This document shows positions 1-6,516 of a stretch of 64,000 nucleotides of DNA, piece by piece (positions within the stretch are counted from its first letter, which is position 1; the number at the start of each line of letters is the position of its first letter). Origin of the DNA: Myxococcaceae bacterium JPH2 (lineage in GTDB: Bacteria; Myxococcota; Myxococcia; Myxococcales; Myxococcaceae); contig JAEMGR010000010.1 in assembly GCA_016458225.1 (NCBI GenBank), positions 309,969-373,968 on the forward strand, written 5' to 3'. The notes beneath the pieces are model-generated. The model was not told the origin of the DNA. It did not search any database and saw only the letters and a program-made list of their open reading frames with translations. The translations under genes were made by a program, and so were the position numbers.

Positions 1-1612
1 CGTACGATACCCGAGGGAACAACATACGCGGCTCGACATACCGAGGAGCGAGAGCCACCTCCGCGCTCGCCGCTCCCAGGTTCCCCGTCCTGTCCCTCCC
101 CACGACTCGCGCGTAGTAGCTCGCGCCAGGCGTGAGGTCGGCCACCTCGAAGCGCGTCGCCCTCGATGCCGTCTTGAACGTGCCCGACGACGGAGCGAAC
201 CCAGCCGTCGGGCTCACGTGTAGCTCGTAGCTGTCCCACGTGGCGCCGCTCGCGGACGCTTTGAACGTGAGCGCGAAGCCGTTGACCGTCGGGGTCGGCA
301 CGAGATCCACCGGGGCCGAGGGGCCGGTGAATGGCGCCGAGGGCGCGCACCCGGGCGCCGCCTCGCGCTGCATCCATTGCATGATCGACGTCGAGGGCGC
401 GCCGCGGAGCTGCACGGTAGTCCGCGCCTCTCCATTGCTGCCGCACTCGCACTCGATGGACACAACGCCGAGAGCCTGGTCCGTGTCGAAGTGCACGCCG
501 TTGGCGCCGACGGCCACCAGGTCCGACACCTCGAGGTGCCAGTGCACACCCTGGAGGCGCATCGTGACCTGGAGGGCCGCGCGCGACAGGTCCGCAATCG
601 CCGCATCCGCCAGGCGCTGGGCCTCGGGCGCGGTGTTGATGTTGCTGGTGCTGGCCTCCGCCACCTGCATCCAGCGGCGCCCATAGAGCGCGCGGGCCGT
701 CGGGTTCTCGGCGTACACCTTCTTTCGTCGCGCGAGCCCGGTGGAGTCCTTGTCCGCCTTGTCCGAGTACACCACCTCGACGTCCGTCCGGATGTCGGCG
801 AGCGACTGGGCCACGCTCGACAGCTCCACGTAGTGCTCGGGCCCGTACCGCCACACGGGCGCCGTCGCGAGGCGGTCGGGGCTCCACAGGCTGAGCGCCC
901 AGGCGTTGGTGTCCGCGCGCCACCTGTAGCGCACGTCCCAGCCAATCTGGCCGGCTAGCTCGCGGAGAGCATCGAGGACGGGCCCCGTGCGCTGGAGGTA
1001 CTTGCCGCGCATGCTGAGCGGATCCACGGGCACGTACAGGCCCACGCCGAGTTGCGCCGGGAGCGAGCCCAAGCCCCAGTCGTTGAGGATGGCTTGCATG
1101 ACGACCTGCACCGGGGTTCCCGCGTCGCTGCCGTACTCCTTCTCTGACTCCGCGAACGTGTCTTGGATGACGCTGGCCGCGTCCAAGCACGTGGCGTTGA
1201 TCTCCTCGGCGCCGACGTCGAGCTGGTCGATTCGGCCTCGGAACACCTCGCGGAAACCGTCGGTCACCAGCGGCGAGGAGCGCGCAGTGCCGAGGGGCAC
1301 CGTCGCTACCTCAATCAGCACCCACGCGCCGACGCGCAAGATCGGCCCCGCGCTGTTGAGGGCGCTGCTGGCCACGAGCGGGGCCAAGGACAGCGCCCGG
1401 CCATCGGGCCCGTTGCGAGCAACACTCAGGGTCGCCTGGGCCACCTGGGCGTCCAGGTTGGTGCTCCACTTGGCCCCCATGAGCATGTCGCCGCCCATGA
1501 GGGTTGAGAGGTCCACCCACTGTGTGCCGCGCAGAACGCGGACACGGAGGACAGAGGCGAATCCGGCCGCGCACTCAAGGGCGGCCCGGTCCTGCAATGA
1601 CAGCGCGCGCAT
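1..1612 (-). CDS. Phage tail tip / host-recognition protein with C-terminal fibronectin type III domain (partial)
   Basis: This minus-strand frame stays open from an ATG at 1612 to the window edge, so at least 537 residues are present and the C-terminus is missing. The N-terminal two thirds read like a baseplate or tail-tip protein: it binds or positions receptor-binding components at the end of a siphophage tail. Around residues 435-530 there is a fibronectin type III-like repeat (YELHVSPTAGF, then FEVADLTPGASYYARVVG), a module common in tail-tip proteins and suited to carbohydrate or cell-surface contact. The gene follows the NlpC/P60 peptidase with 48 bases between them. Its AGGAG ribosome site is locked in a perfect 10-bp hairpin. 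The tail function comes from position and domain; the host receptor is unknown. Confidence 0.72.
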   Translation of the reverse strand, partial: MRALSLQDRAALECAAGFASVLRVRVLRGTQWVDLSTLMGGDMLMGAKWSTNLDAQVAQATLSVARNGPDGRALSLAPLVASSALNSAGPILRVGAWVLIEVATVPLGTARSSPLVTDGFREVFRGRIDQLDVGAEEINATCLDAASVIQDTFAESEKEYGSDAGTPVQVVMQAILNDWGLGSLPAQLGVGLYVPVDPLSMRGKYLQRTGPVLDALRELAGQIGWDVRYRWRADTNAWALSLWSPDRLATAPVWRYGPEHYVELSSVAQSLADIRTDVEVVYSDKADKDSTGLARRKKVYAENPTARALYGRRWMQVAEASTSNINTAPEAQRLADAAIADLSRAALQVTMRLQGVHWHLEVSDLVAVGANGVHFDTDQALGVVSIECECGSNGEARTTVQLRGAPSTSIMQWMQREAAPGCAPSAPFTGPSAPVDLVPTPTVNGFALTFKASASGATWDSYELHVSPTAGFAPSSGTFKTASRATRFEVADLTPGASYYARVVGRDRTGNLGAASAEVALAPRYVEPRMLFPRVSY

Positions 1613-1617
1613 GCAAT

Positions 1618-1646
1618 CTCCTGACGGGTGGTGAGTCCGTCAGGAG
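1618..1646 (-). promoter_or_regulatory. 10-bp hairpin sequestering the Shine-Dalgarno of the tail-tip gene
   Basis: On the minus strand CTCCTGACGG, a 9-nt loop and CCGTCAGGAG form a perfect 10-bp stem. The 3' arm contains AGGAG, which is followed after ATTGC by the ATG at 1612. When folded the ribosome site is paired, so translation may depend on unwinding, for example by ribosomes from the upstream gene or by an RNA-binding factor. A GCGCCCCTT box precedes the stem. Confidence 0.6.
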
Positions 1647-1660
1647 GAAGGGGCGCCGAC

Positions 1661-2179
1661 TCAGGCGCGCGGGACAGGCACCGTCACGGCCGGGATGCCG
1701 AGCGCGGGCGTGGGCGCGGACTGGACGTCATCCAGGTACGGCAGCCGGCGGAACCCCAAGACATCCTGTCGGTAGCGCATGCTCGGCCATGCCCTGACGC
1801 GCGCGCCGGCCTGGTACGCATCGGCGAGGGTGAGCGTCTTGTGGCCCCCGCCCGTGGCGCCCACGACGCACCCGGCGCCCACGTAGATCATGACGTGCTC
1901 GGGGTCGCCGCCCTTCCCGTAGAGCACCAGGTCCCCGGGCTGCAGGTCGGCCTCGCTCGCGACGGGCGTGCACTCGGCCCACAAGACGTCCGTGTTGTGG
2001 GTGGGGCGCCAGTCAGGCCCTCCGGCCTGGTGCAGTGACCAAGTCACCAGACCGGAGCAATCGAAGACTCTCGGGCCCTCGATGTCCGAGCGCTCGCCCT
2101 TCCCGCCCCATCGATAGGGGGCGTTCATCTGCGACAGGGCGGAAGCGAGGAAGACGGCGCGGCGGGGGGACGTGGACAT
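1661..2179 (-). CDS. NlpC/P60-family tail-associated peptidoglycan peptidase
   Basis: This 172-residue protein is a cysteine peptidase of the NlpC/P60 fold, which cleaves peptide stems of peptidoglycan. In siphophages it sits at the tail tip and opens the wall during DNA entry. The nucleophile is Cys41 in FDCSGLVTWSLH. The histidine partner is His95 in DPEHVMIYVG, and the GDLVLYG segment before it is typical of the fold. The start at 2179 (MSTSPRR) is chosen because GGAG precedes it by about 8 bases; an upstream ATG would add 30 residues of poor quality. It forms a minus-strand pair with the tail-tip gene. It has no signal peptide, as expected for a virion protein. Confidence 0.85.
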   Translation of the reverse strand: MSTSPRRAVFLASALSQMNAPYRWGGKGERSDIEGPRVFDCSGLVTWSLHQAGGPDWRPTHNTDVLWAECTPVASEADLQPGDLVLYGKGGDPEHVMIYVGAGCVVGATGGGHKTLTLADAYQAGARVRAWPSMRYRQDVLGFRRLPYLDDVQSAPTPALGIPAVTVPVPRA

Positions 2180-2209
2180 GACGTGACTCCGGGGGACTGC
2201 GGGTGCACT

Positions 2210-2223
2210 CCCCGGAAGGGGCG
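2210..2223 (-). promoter_or_regulatory. CGCCCCTTCCGGGG hairpin upstream of the NlpC/P60 gene
   Basis: Minus-strand copy of the recurrent phage leader motif. CCCC and GGGG can pair over TTCC. It lies about 30 bases before the ATG at 2179 instead of directly against it. Confidence 0.4.
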
Positions 2224-2291
2224 TCTGGTGCCCAATGAATGGCAGCGCTATCCTGGCAAGGCAGAACAAACCATCAAATCAGGAGAACCAA

Positions 2292-2555
2292 ATGCGAATG
2301 GCGATCATCGCAGGGCTGATGGCTGTCGGGATGCTGGCCGGCTGTGGCGGCGAAGAGGGCGCCTCGATGGCGGAGAGCCTCAACGCGGATTCCGCCACTG
2401 GGGTGTCTGCACAGCCCCTGAGCGTCTGCACGACGGCCTGCTACTACGCGTATAAGGACTGCATGCGGTCCGCCAACGGTAACGCCTCCGCGGAAGATGT
2501 CTGCGATAACGAATGGGACGCCTGCATTGTCGCGTGTCCCCCCAGACAACACTGA
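2292..2555 (+). CDS. Small cysteine-rich lipoprotein
   Basis: This 87-residue protein has a lipoprotein signal: a short charged start, a hydrophobic core and the lipobox LAGC. An acidic and serine-rich spacer follows, then a compact domain with cysteines spaced in CTTACYYAYKDC and VCDNEWDACIVAC. It should be exported and lipid-anchored after signal peptidase II cleavage. The ATG at 2292 has AGGAG 6 bases upstream. It is divergent from the NlpC/P60 gene and is probably a cargo (moron) gene expressed in the lysogen. The cysteine pattern suggests disulfides. No function is recognised. Confidence 0.7.
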   Translation: MRMAIIAGLMAVGMLAGCGGEEGASMAESLNADSATGVSAQPLSVCTTACYYAYKDCMRSANGNASAEDVCDNEWDACIVACPPRQH

Positions 2556-2622
2556 CGGCGTGGGAACTGTGCAGTAGCGCCTACGCAGCCCCCTCCCCTG
2601 CACTACCGGCTTGTCGTAGAGG

Positions 2623-2649
2623 GCGGGCCGCGAGTCATCCGCGGCCCGC
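2623..2649. terminator. Bidirectional hairpin terminator between convergent genes
   Basis: GCGGGCCGCG and CGCGGCCCGC form a perfect 10-bp stem with a 7-nt loop, between the plus-strand lipoprotein gene and the end of the minus-strand 92-residue gene. Confidence 0.55.
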
Positions 2650-2659
2650 TCAAACAGCC

Positions 2660-2938
2660 CTACTGGCGCGCGCGCTGCTCCGTCTTCCACTCCTCCAACG
2701 CGTCGAGGCGCAGCTCCACCAGCCGCAGCGCGCTCTCGTGCTCCCCGACGCGGCGCAGCTCCGCCTTGATCTCCCGGACATCGGAGGCAACGGCGCCCAT
2801 GCTCTGCACCAACAAGGGCACCTGCTCCACCGCCGCCTCCTGTCGCGACTGGCGACGGGAGAGCAGGCCGTGCAGGAGCGGGACGAGGACCTGGCTCACG
2901 GCCAGGGTGAACACGGCGGTTTCGATGGAGGGCGGCAT
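2660..2938 (-). CDS. Small membrane-anchored coiled-coil phage protein (possible lysis accessory)
   Basis: This 92-residue protein has a hydrophobic N-terminal segment (ETAVFTLAVSQVLVPLLHGL), then a basic stretch and a long helical region rich in Glu, Arg and Leu that looks like a coiled coil. One membrane anchor plus a helical tail matches several small phage membrane proteins, including some holins and holin accessories, but no family is recognised. The gene starts directly after a leader hairpin and lies 17 bases after the stop of the RusA-like gene, so the two are probably co-transcribed. Confidence 0.6.
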   Translation of the reverse strand: MPPSIETAVFTLAVSQVLVPLLHGLLSRRQSRQEAAVEQVPLLVQSMGAVASDVREIKAELRRVGEHESALRLVELRLDALEEWKTEQRARQ

Positions 2939-2955
2939 GCCCCCGAGAAGGGGCG
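2936..2955 (-). promoter_or_regulatory. Start-associated hairpin, 92-residue membrane gene
   Basis: Minus-strand CGCCCCTTCTCGGGGGCATG. GCCCC pairs with GGGGC and the ATG follows immediately. Confidence 0.6.
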
Positions 2956-3486
2956 TCAGGGTGCGGACTTCCGCGGCGCGCGGGGCTTCCTGGGTGCCGC
3001 AACGCTCGGCTTGAGGCGGGAGGAGAAGGCGCCCCGGGCCTTGGCGGCGCGGTTGCGGTTGCGCGTGGCCCTCGCCTTGGCGGCGCGCTCGGCGCGGGCC
3101 TGCCGGTGGGCGGCGGCCTCGTCGGGCGTCGCGTAGCGCTCGGCCAGGAGCGCCACCTCGACGCGCGGGTTCTTCGGGTCGTCCTCGCGCTGCGCGTGGA
3201 TGGTCACCACCTGGTCGTCATCCAACCACGCGACGTCATTGAGCGAGTCGCACAAGACCTTGAGCACGTTGTCCAAGTCGCCCGAGCGGCGCGGCCGAAA
3301 CGCGGTGACGCTGATGTAGACGGGGCCCGCCAGGGGCTGGATGCGGCGGAGCGCTGCGCCCTGTGCCACCCCCGCCTTGTACGCCTTGGCTTCATCGGAG
3401 GGCACAAGCCCGCGGCCACGTGCTGGCACCCAATACGTGTTGGCTGACGGCGGATACGGGAGGGAGAAATAGAGGGTCGCGTTCAT
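2956..3486 (-). CDS. rusA: RusA-family Holliday junction resolvase
   Basis: This 176-residue protein is related to RusA, a metal-dependent endonuclease that resolves four-way DNA junctions formed in phage replication and recombination. The core shows the family acidic signature GDLDNVLKVLCDSLNDVAWL followed by DDDQV. The N-terminal strand (FSLPYPPSANTYW) with its N-x-Y/W motif is also typical. The last 50 residues are a long Arg/Lys/Ala-rich tail that probably binds DNA and is longer than in E. coli RusA. The start at 3486 has no strong ribosome site and lies next to a hairpin shared with the divergent gene at 3519. Confidence 0.85.
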   Translation of the reverse strand: MNATLYFSLPYPPSANTYWVPARGRGLVPSDEAKAYKAGVAQGAALRRIQPLAGPVYISVTAFRPRRSGDLDNVLKVLCDSLNDVAWLDDDQVVTIHAQREDDPKNPRVEVALLAERYATPDEAAAHRQARAERAAKARATRNRNRAAKARGAFSSRLKPSVAAPRKPRAPRKSAP

Positions 3487-3494
3487 GCATCGCA

Positions 3495-3510
3495 GAAGGG
3501 CCGTCCCTTC
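3495..3510. promoter_or_regulatory. Bidirectional hairpin between divergent starts
   Basis: GAAGGG, CCGT, CCCTTC. Read on either strand it resembles the phage leader motif (CCCTTC upstream of an ATG). It lies 8 bases from each of the two starts, at 3486 (minus) and 3519 (plus). Confidence 0.4.
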
Positions 3511-3518
3511 CCGCCGAC

Positions 3519-3794
3519 ATGCGCGATGCGACCTTGAAGCGGGTGGTGACCTGGTGCCTGTGCGTGGTGCGCCCGCCGCCTCGCCCCGGACTCGTCCCCC
3601 TGGATGGCTGGGCACTCACGCCACCGGGGCCGGAGCTGCCACCCATCCGGGACGCGGGACACGGGCGGCGAGTGCTGGGCGGCTACAGGCCGGAGCGGTC
3701 GAGCCTGGGCGGCATCGGCGCGCCGCCACAGGGAGGCACGGGCGTCACGCCCTCGCGTGTGCTGGGCGGGACGGTCTCCACCGTGCTGCGGTGA
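3519..3794 (+). CDS. Hypothetical proline/glycine-rich protein
   Basis: A 91-codon frame with good G/C third-position bias and a start that follows the recurrent CCCTTC leader type. The product begins with a short moderately hydrophobic stretch (VVTWCLCVV), then becomes rich in Pro, Gly and Arg with little predicted structure. No family is recognised. The case for it rests on codon composition and leader; it could still be a chance frame in the space between RusA and the next minus-strand gene. Confidence 0.35.
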   Translation: MRDATLKRVVTWCLCVVRPPPRPGLVPLDGWALTPPGPELPPIRDAGHGRRVLGGYRPERSSLGGIGAPPQGGTGVTPSRVLGGTVSTVLR

Positions 3795-3839
3795 GTGGCG
3801 CTCGTGGGCGTGCCCCTCGAGCTGCGATGCCGGCTCTGA

Positions 3840-4070
3840 CTACGGACGCAGGCGGCGGGCGAGCTTCGCCCCGCGGTGGCGCTCTCGCCGGGCCTTCTTG
3901 GGGCGCCAGACTGCCCACTCGCTGGGCTTCAGCTCGACATCGGCAAGAGGACAGGCGGAGGGCATGCGGTGGCGGAAATCCGGGGTGGTCGACATCGACT
4001 CCCCATCCCAGAGAACCGCACGGCATCGCTTGCAGATGGCTTGTCGCGGCGGGGGCAGTTCCTCGGGCAT
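3840..4070 (-). CDS. Small CxxC protein with basic C-terminus
   Basis: This 76-residue protein contains CKRC near residue 15 and one more cysteine (PSACPLAD) about 26 residues later, so a complete zinc site is not certain. The C-terminus is strongly basic (KKARRERHRGAKLARRLRP), which suggests nucleic-acid contact. The ATG at 4070 is preferred over one two codons upstream because GAGAGG then sits 6 bases before it. The same frame is open far upstream to 4745, but that part is antisense to the sce7726 gene. Function unknown; a small phage DNA- or RNA-binding protein is a reasonable guess. Confidence 0.5.
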   Translation of the reverse strand: MPEELPPPRQAICKRCRAVLWDGESMSTTPDFRHRMPSACPLADVELKPSEWAVWRPKKARRERHRGAKLARRLRP

Positions 4071-4155
4071 GTGCATCCTCTCGTGCCTGCAGCGCGGGCC
4101 GCAGCATGACGTGGCCGCCGAGCGTACCGGACAAGGCCCGGACGAAGTGAGCGGC

Positions 4156-4172
4156 GCCCCTTCCCCCCGGGC
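4156..4172 (+). promoter_or_regulatory. Start-associated hairpin, sce7726 gene
   Basis: GCCC at 4156-4159 pairs with GGGC at 4169-4172; the ATG at 4173 follows directly. The sequence GGCGCCCCTTCC is the shared box. Confidence 0.5.
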
Positions 4173-4730
4173 ATGCATGACTCGGACGTCCGCCCTCCCC
4201 TGCGCCAGCTCGTAGCCGCGCTGACTCCTGATGCCCTGGTGCTCGACGAGCTGGGGCTGGACCACGGCCGAGTCCGCGTGGATGTGGCCACCCTCGCCCC
4301 TGACGCCCTGCACGGATACGAAATCAAGGCGGACGCGGACACCCTCCGACGCCTGCCGGGACAGGTGGACGCCTACAGCGCGGCCCTCGACAGGTGCACG
4401 CTCGTGGTCGGTCCCGCCCACCTGGACGCGGTGACCAAGCTCGTGCCCGCGTGGTGGGGGCTGATGCTGGCGCGCTGGGAGGCGGACACGCTCGAGCTGC
4501 AGTCGGTGCGGCGCGGGCGACGGAACCCCGAGCCCGACGCGGCGGCCACAGTGCGACTGCTCTGGCGCACAGAAGCGCTCGCCCTCCTGGAGTCGCGCAA
4601 CGCGGCCAAGGGGCTGCGGAACAAGTCCAAGGCGGCCCTGTACCGGCGCCTGTGCGCGGAGCTGCCAGCGGCCCGGCTGCGTGCGGAGGTGCGGCGGGCG
4701 CTGGTGGCGCGGGGCGACTGGCGCAGGTGA
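4173..4730 (+). CDS. sce7726-family protein (PD-(D/E)xK nuclease-like)
   Basis: This 185-residue protein matches the sce7726 family, named after a Sorangium cellulosum gene and common in prophages and accessory loci. The segment RVRVDVATLAP followed by GYEIKAD has the D...ExK arrangement of PD-(D/E)xK nucleases. A basic helical C-terminal part follows. A DNA-cleaving role is likely from the fold, but the biological role of the family is not established. It is convergent with the HNH gene; a 13-bp palindrome separates them. Confidence 0.75.
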   Translation: MHDSDVRPPLRQLVAALTPDALVLDELGLDHGRVRVDVATLAPDALHGYEIKADADTLRRLPGQVDAYSAALDRCTLVVGPAHLDAVTKLVPAWWGLMLARWEADTLELQSVRRGRRNPEPDAAATVRLLWRTEALALLESRNAAKGLRNKSKAALYRRLCAELPAARLRAEVRRALVARGDWRR

Positions 4731-4792
4731 CCGGCGCGCGCCCATCGCACCATTGTGAAAGATGGGGCGCCGGCGGGGTTTGGCTTGGGAGT

Positions 4793-4831
4793 CACTGATG
4801 AGCCCAACAGCGCCCTATGGGCTCATCAGTG
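4793..4831. terminator. Bidirectional terminator, 13-bp perfect stem
   Basis: CACTGATGAGCCC and GGGCTCATCAGTG flank a 13-nt loop between the convergent sce7726 and HNH genes. No clear T-run follows on either side. Confidence 0.6.
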
Positions 4832-4845
4832 AAGTAGCGGCTGGG

Positions 4846-5160
4846 TCACCTGGCGATAGCAGTGACCGCGCAGGCCCACTGGATGTTGTCGCTCTTGTGT
4901 CGATTGTTCTGCCACTGCAGCGGCTGGAGATTGGAGAGGTCATCGGTGCCGTTATGCGCAACCGGACGGATGTGATCGATCTCCCACCCGGCGTCCGAGT
5001 CCGTGTTGCCATACTGGTCGAGATGGATCCACGCGCCACAGGCGTCCTTCCTCACGCGGTTCGGATCCGCGCCGACAACAATCTGCGCCTTGTTCCAGAC
5101 CGCCTGAACTTCCAGTGGCGAGAACGCCGCCCCCGTCCGCTTGCTGCCAACCTTCCGCAT
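4846..5160 (-). CDS. HNH endonuclease
   Basis: This 104-residue single-domain HNH nuclease has the motif GWEIDHIRPVAHNG, then DLSNLQPLQWQNNRHKSD, which gives the metal-binding His-Asn-His set. Small HNH proteins beside terminase genes are often packaging partners that help cut DNA at cos (for example HK97 gp74). Here the gene is on the opposite strand, with about 440 bases of non-coding DNA between it and the packaging operon. The start at 5160 (MRKVGSK) has AGGAGG 7 bases upstream, so an ATG 11 codons earlier is rejected. A homing or restriction role is also possible. Confidence 0.8.
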   Translation of the reverse strand: MRKVGSKRTGAAFSPLEVQAVWNKAQIVVGADPNRVRKDACGAWIHLDQYGNTDSDAGWEIDHIRPVAHNGTDDLSNLQPLQWQNNRHKSDNIQWACAVTAIAR

Positions 5161-5601
5161 CTCGACTCCTCCTGTCTGCTGGACTCCACGCATTTGAGTA
5201 CAGCGTATGACTTTAGGTACTGCCCTCCAGGGAGGGGCGGCCGCGCCTCAGTACGGGTCGCCCCATCGACATCCACGACTCCGCGTATTTCGAGCGAAGA
5301 GAACGCGGGGCGCACACGTGGAACATGGGGCGCGGCGGCGAGGTGGGATAAGTGGGACAGCCCGCCCCCCTCGGGGTGGGAAACCGGCCGGAGGGCCGCC
5401 GGACAGGATTGCTCGGCGCGCAAAAATCCGAGGCTCTGCGAATCTCCAAAATTTCCCGCCTATCTCTGAGACGACCCCCCGATTTTTTCCCAACCTCGGG
5501 GCCTGGGTGGCCTCTGGTGCGTTCCTCCTTCGTCGCGGCTGGGCAACTACCCAGTTCTTGGGTGGTTGTTTGGCGGCCCTCTGGCGCCCCTTCAGGGGGA
5601 C
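5161..5601. other. Non-coding region before the packaging operon; candidate cos/pac and promoters
   Basis: No convincing gene is seen. The stretch contains several short palindromes: CCCTCC/GGAGGG near 5225, and two overlapping hairpins near 5540-5570 built on CTGGG/CCCAG and ACCCA/TGGGT. There is a less GC-rich stretch around 5420-5490 (AAAAATCC, CCAAAATTTCCC, GATTTTTTCCC). Its position between an HNH gene and the small terminase suits a packaging site and divergent promoters, but nothing here proves that. Confidence 0.4.
5586..5599 (+). promoter_or_regulatory. Start-associated hairpin, gene at 5602
   Basis: CGCCCCTTCAGGGGGACATG: CCCC pairs with GGGG over TTCA, two bases before the ATG at 5602. 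Confidence 0.6.
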
Positions 5602-5934
5602 ATGACCAAACCCAAGACCGCTGTAGAGGCGCAGTCGCAGTCCCACGCCGCCGAGGAGCAGACCGAGAACGCCGCTGACGCTCCGTCAGGAGTGCCGCGC
5701 GCCTCCCTGCCCGAGCCGCGCGTCATCCCCTGGCGCGAGGAGACCCGCCCCGTGCGGATGGAGGACATCGCATCCATCGTCACGGCCGGCGCGGCGTTCG
5801 TCGGGGCGCTGCACGTCTGCGGCGACAACGGCATGCACATGCACAAGGAGGCCGTGTCCTCCATCGCGGCCTCGGTGCTCCGGCTCATGGCGCGCGCCGA
5901 GCAGCTCGCGACGCCGCCGGTCGCGCAGGAGTAG
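5602..5934 (+). CDS. Hypothetical phage protein, first gene of the packaging operon
   Basis: This 110-residue soluble protein has a disordered, acidic and Pro-rich N-terminal half and a helical C-terminal half with HVCGDNGMHMHKEAV around residue 72. It immediately precedes the small terminase gene, with 18 bases between stop and next start, and shares its leader hairpin type. Small genes in this position often encode packaging or DNA-binding accessories, but no family is recognised. The start at 5602 is set by the hairpin; an in-frame ATG 12 codons upstream lies before the hairpin and is less likely. Confidence 0.7.
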   Translation: MTKPKTAVEAQSQSHAAEEQTENAADAPSGVPRASLPEPRVIPWREETRPVRMEDIASIVTAGAAFVGALHVCGDNGMHMHKEAVSSIAASVLRLMARAEQLATPPVAQE

Positions 5935-5936
5935 CC

Positions 5937-5952
5937 GCCCCTTCTTGGGGGC
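5937..5952 (+). promoter_or_regulatory. Start-associated hairpin, small terminase
   Basis: GCCCCTTCTTGGGGGC directly followed by ATG at 5953. It begins two bases after the preceding stop codon. Confidence 0.65.
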
Positions 5953-6516
5953 ATGGCACGGCACCGGGAGGAACCAGAGGCGGACATCCCCGAGGGGGTG
6001 AGCATCAAGCCTCTCGACAGTTACAGGCCGATCAACAAGCCGGGCCCTGCCACCACGTTGACGGAGCGGCTTGGGTTCGAGCTGTGCCGCTGCATCGCCG
6101 AGGGCTTCACGCTCCGCGATGCGGCGCACCTGTCCGGGACGACGGACACCGTCGTCCAGGGCTGGCTCGCGCGCGGGCGCGATGCCATCGAGCGCGGAGA
6201 GACGAACATCTACACGGCGTTCGTCATGGAGTACGGCGCCGCTGGTGCGCATTTCCGCGGTGCTCTCATGCGGGCGCAGCTCGACAACATCGGCAACCGC
6301 GCGTTCAACGACAAGGGAGTCCACTGGCGGCTGGCTGTGTCCGACCCGAAGAACTTCGCTCGCGTCCGCACCGAGGACGCCGAGAAGGGCGCCTTCGACA
6401 TGGTGTCGCCTGACGACGCCCAGAAAACGCTCGCGGATCGCCTCTCGCGGTTCCTCGGCGACGAGGAGCGCAAGGCCACGTTGCCACCGCCGGCCGCCCC
6501 TTCCCCTCGGGTATGA
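5953..6516 (+). CDS. terS: Putative terminase small subunit
   Basis: This 187-residue protein is placed directly before the large terminase, with the stop overlapping the next start (ATGA). Residues 35-80 form a helix-turn-helix type segment (GFTLRDAAHLSGTTDTVVQG followed by WLARGRDAIERG), as in small terminases that recognise the packaging site. A longer helical middle part would serve oligomer formation, and the C-terminus is Pro-rich. Small terminases diverge quickly, so the call rests on position, size and the HTH. It would recruit TerL to phage DNA. Confidence 0.75.
   Translation: MARHREEPEADIPEGVSIKPLDSYRPINKPGPATTLTERLGFELCRCIAEGFTLRDAAHLSGTTDTVVQGWLARGRDAIERGETNIYTAFVMEYGAAGAHFRGALMRAQLDNIGNRAFNDKGVHWRLAVSDPKNFARVRTEDAEKGAFDMVSPDDAQKTLADRLSRFLGDEERKATLPPPAAPSPRV
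6496..6512 (+). promoter_or_regulatory. Weak copy of the start-associated motif, large terminase
   Basis: GCCCCTTCCCCTCGGGT before ATG at 6513. Only CCC/GGG pairing is possible. The element overlaps the last codons of the small terminase gene. Confidence 0.4.

Noticed and set aside
214-1634. Several long reading frames on both strands over the tail-tip gene
   Set aside because: They are rich in Arg, Pro and Ala with no domain pattern. The minus-strand frame that runs off the window edge has a coherent protein with a fibronectin domain.
4071-4745. Long minus-strand frame continuing upstream of the 76-residue gene
   Set aside because: This part is antisense to the sce7726 gene and low in protein character; only the last 76 codons have a ribosome site and cysteine motifs.
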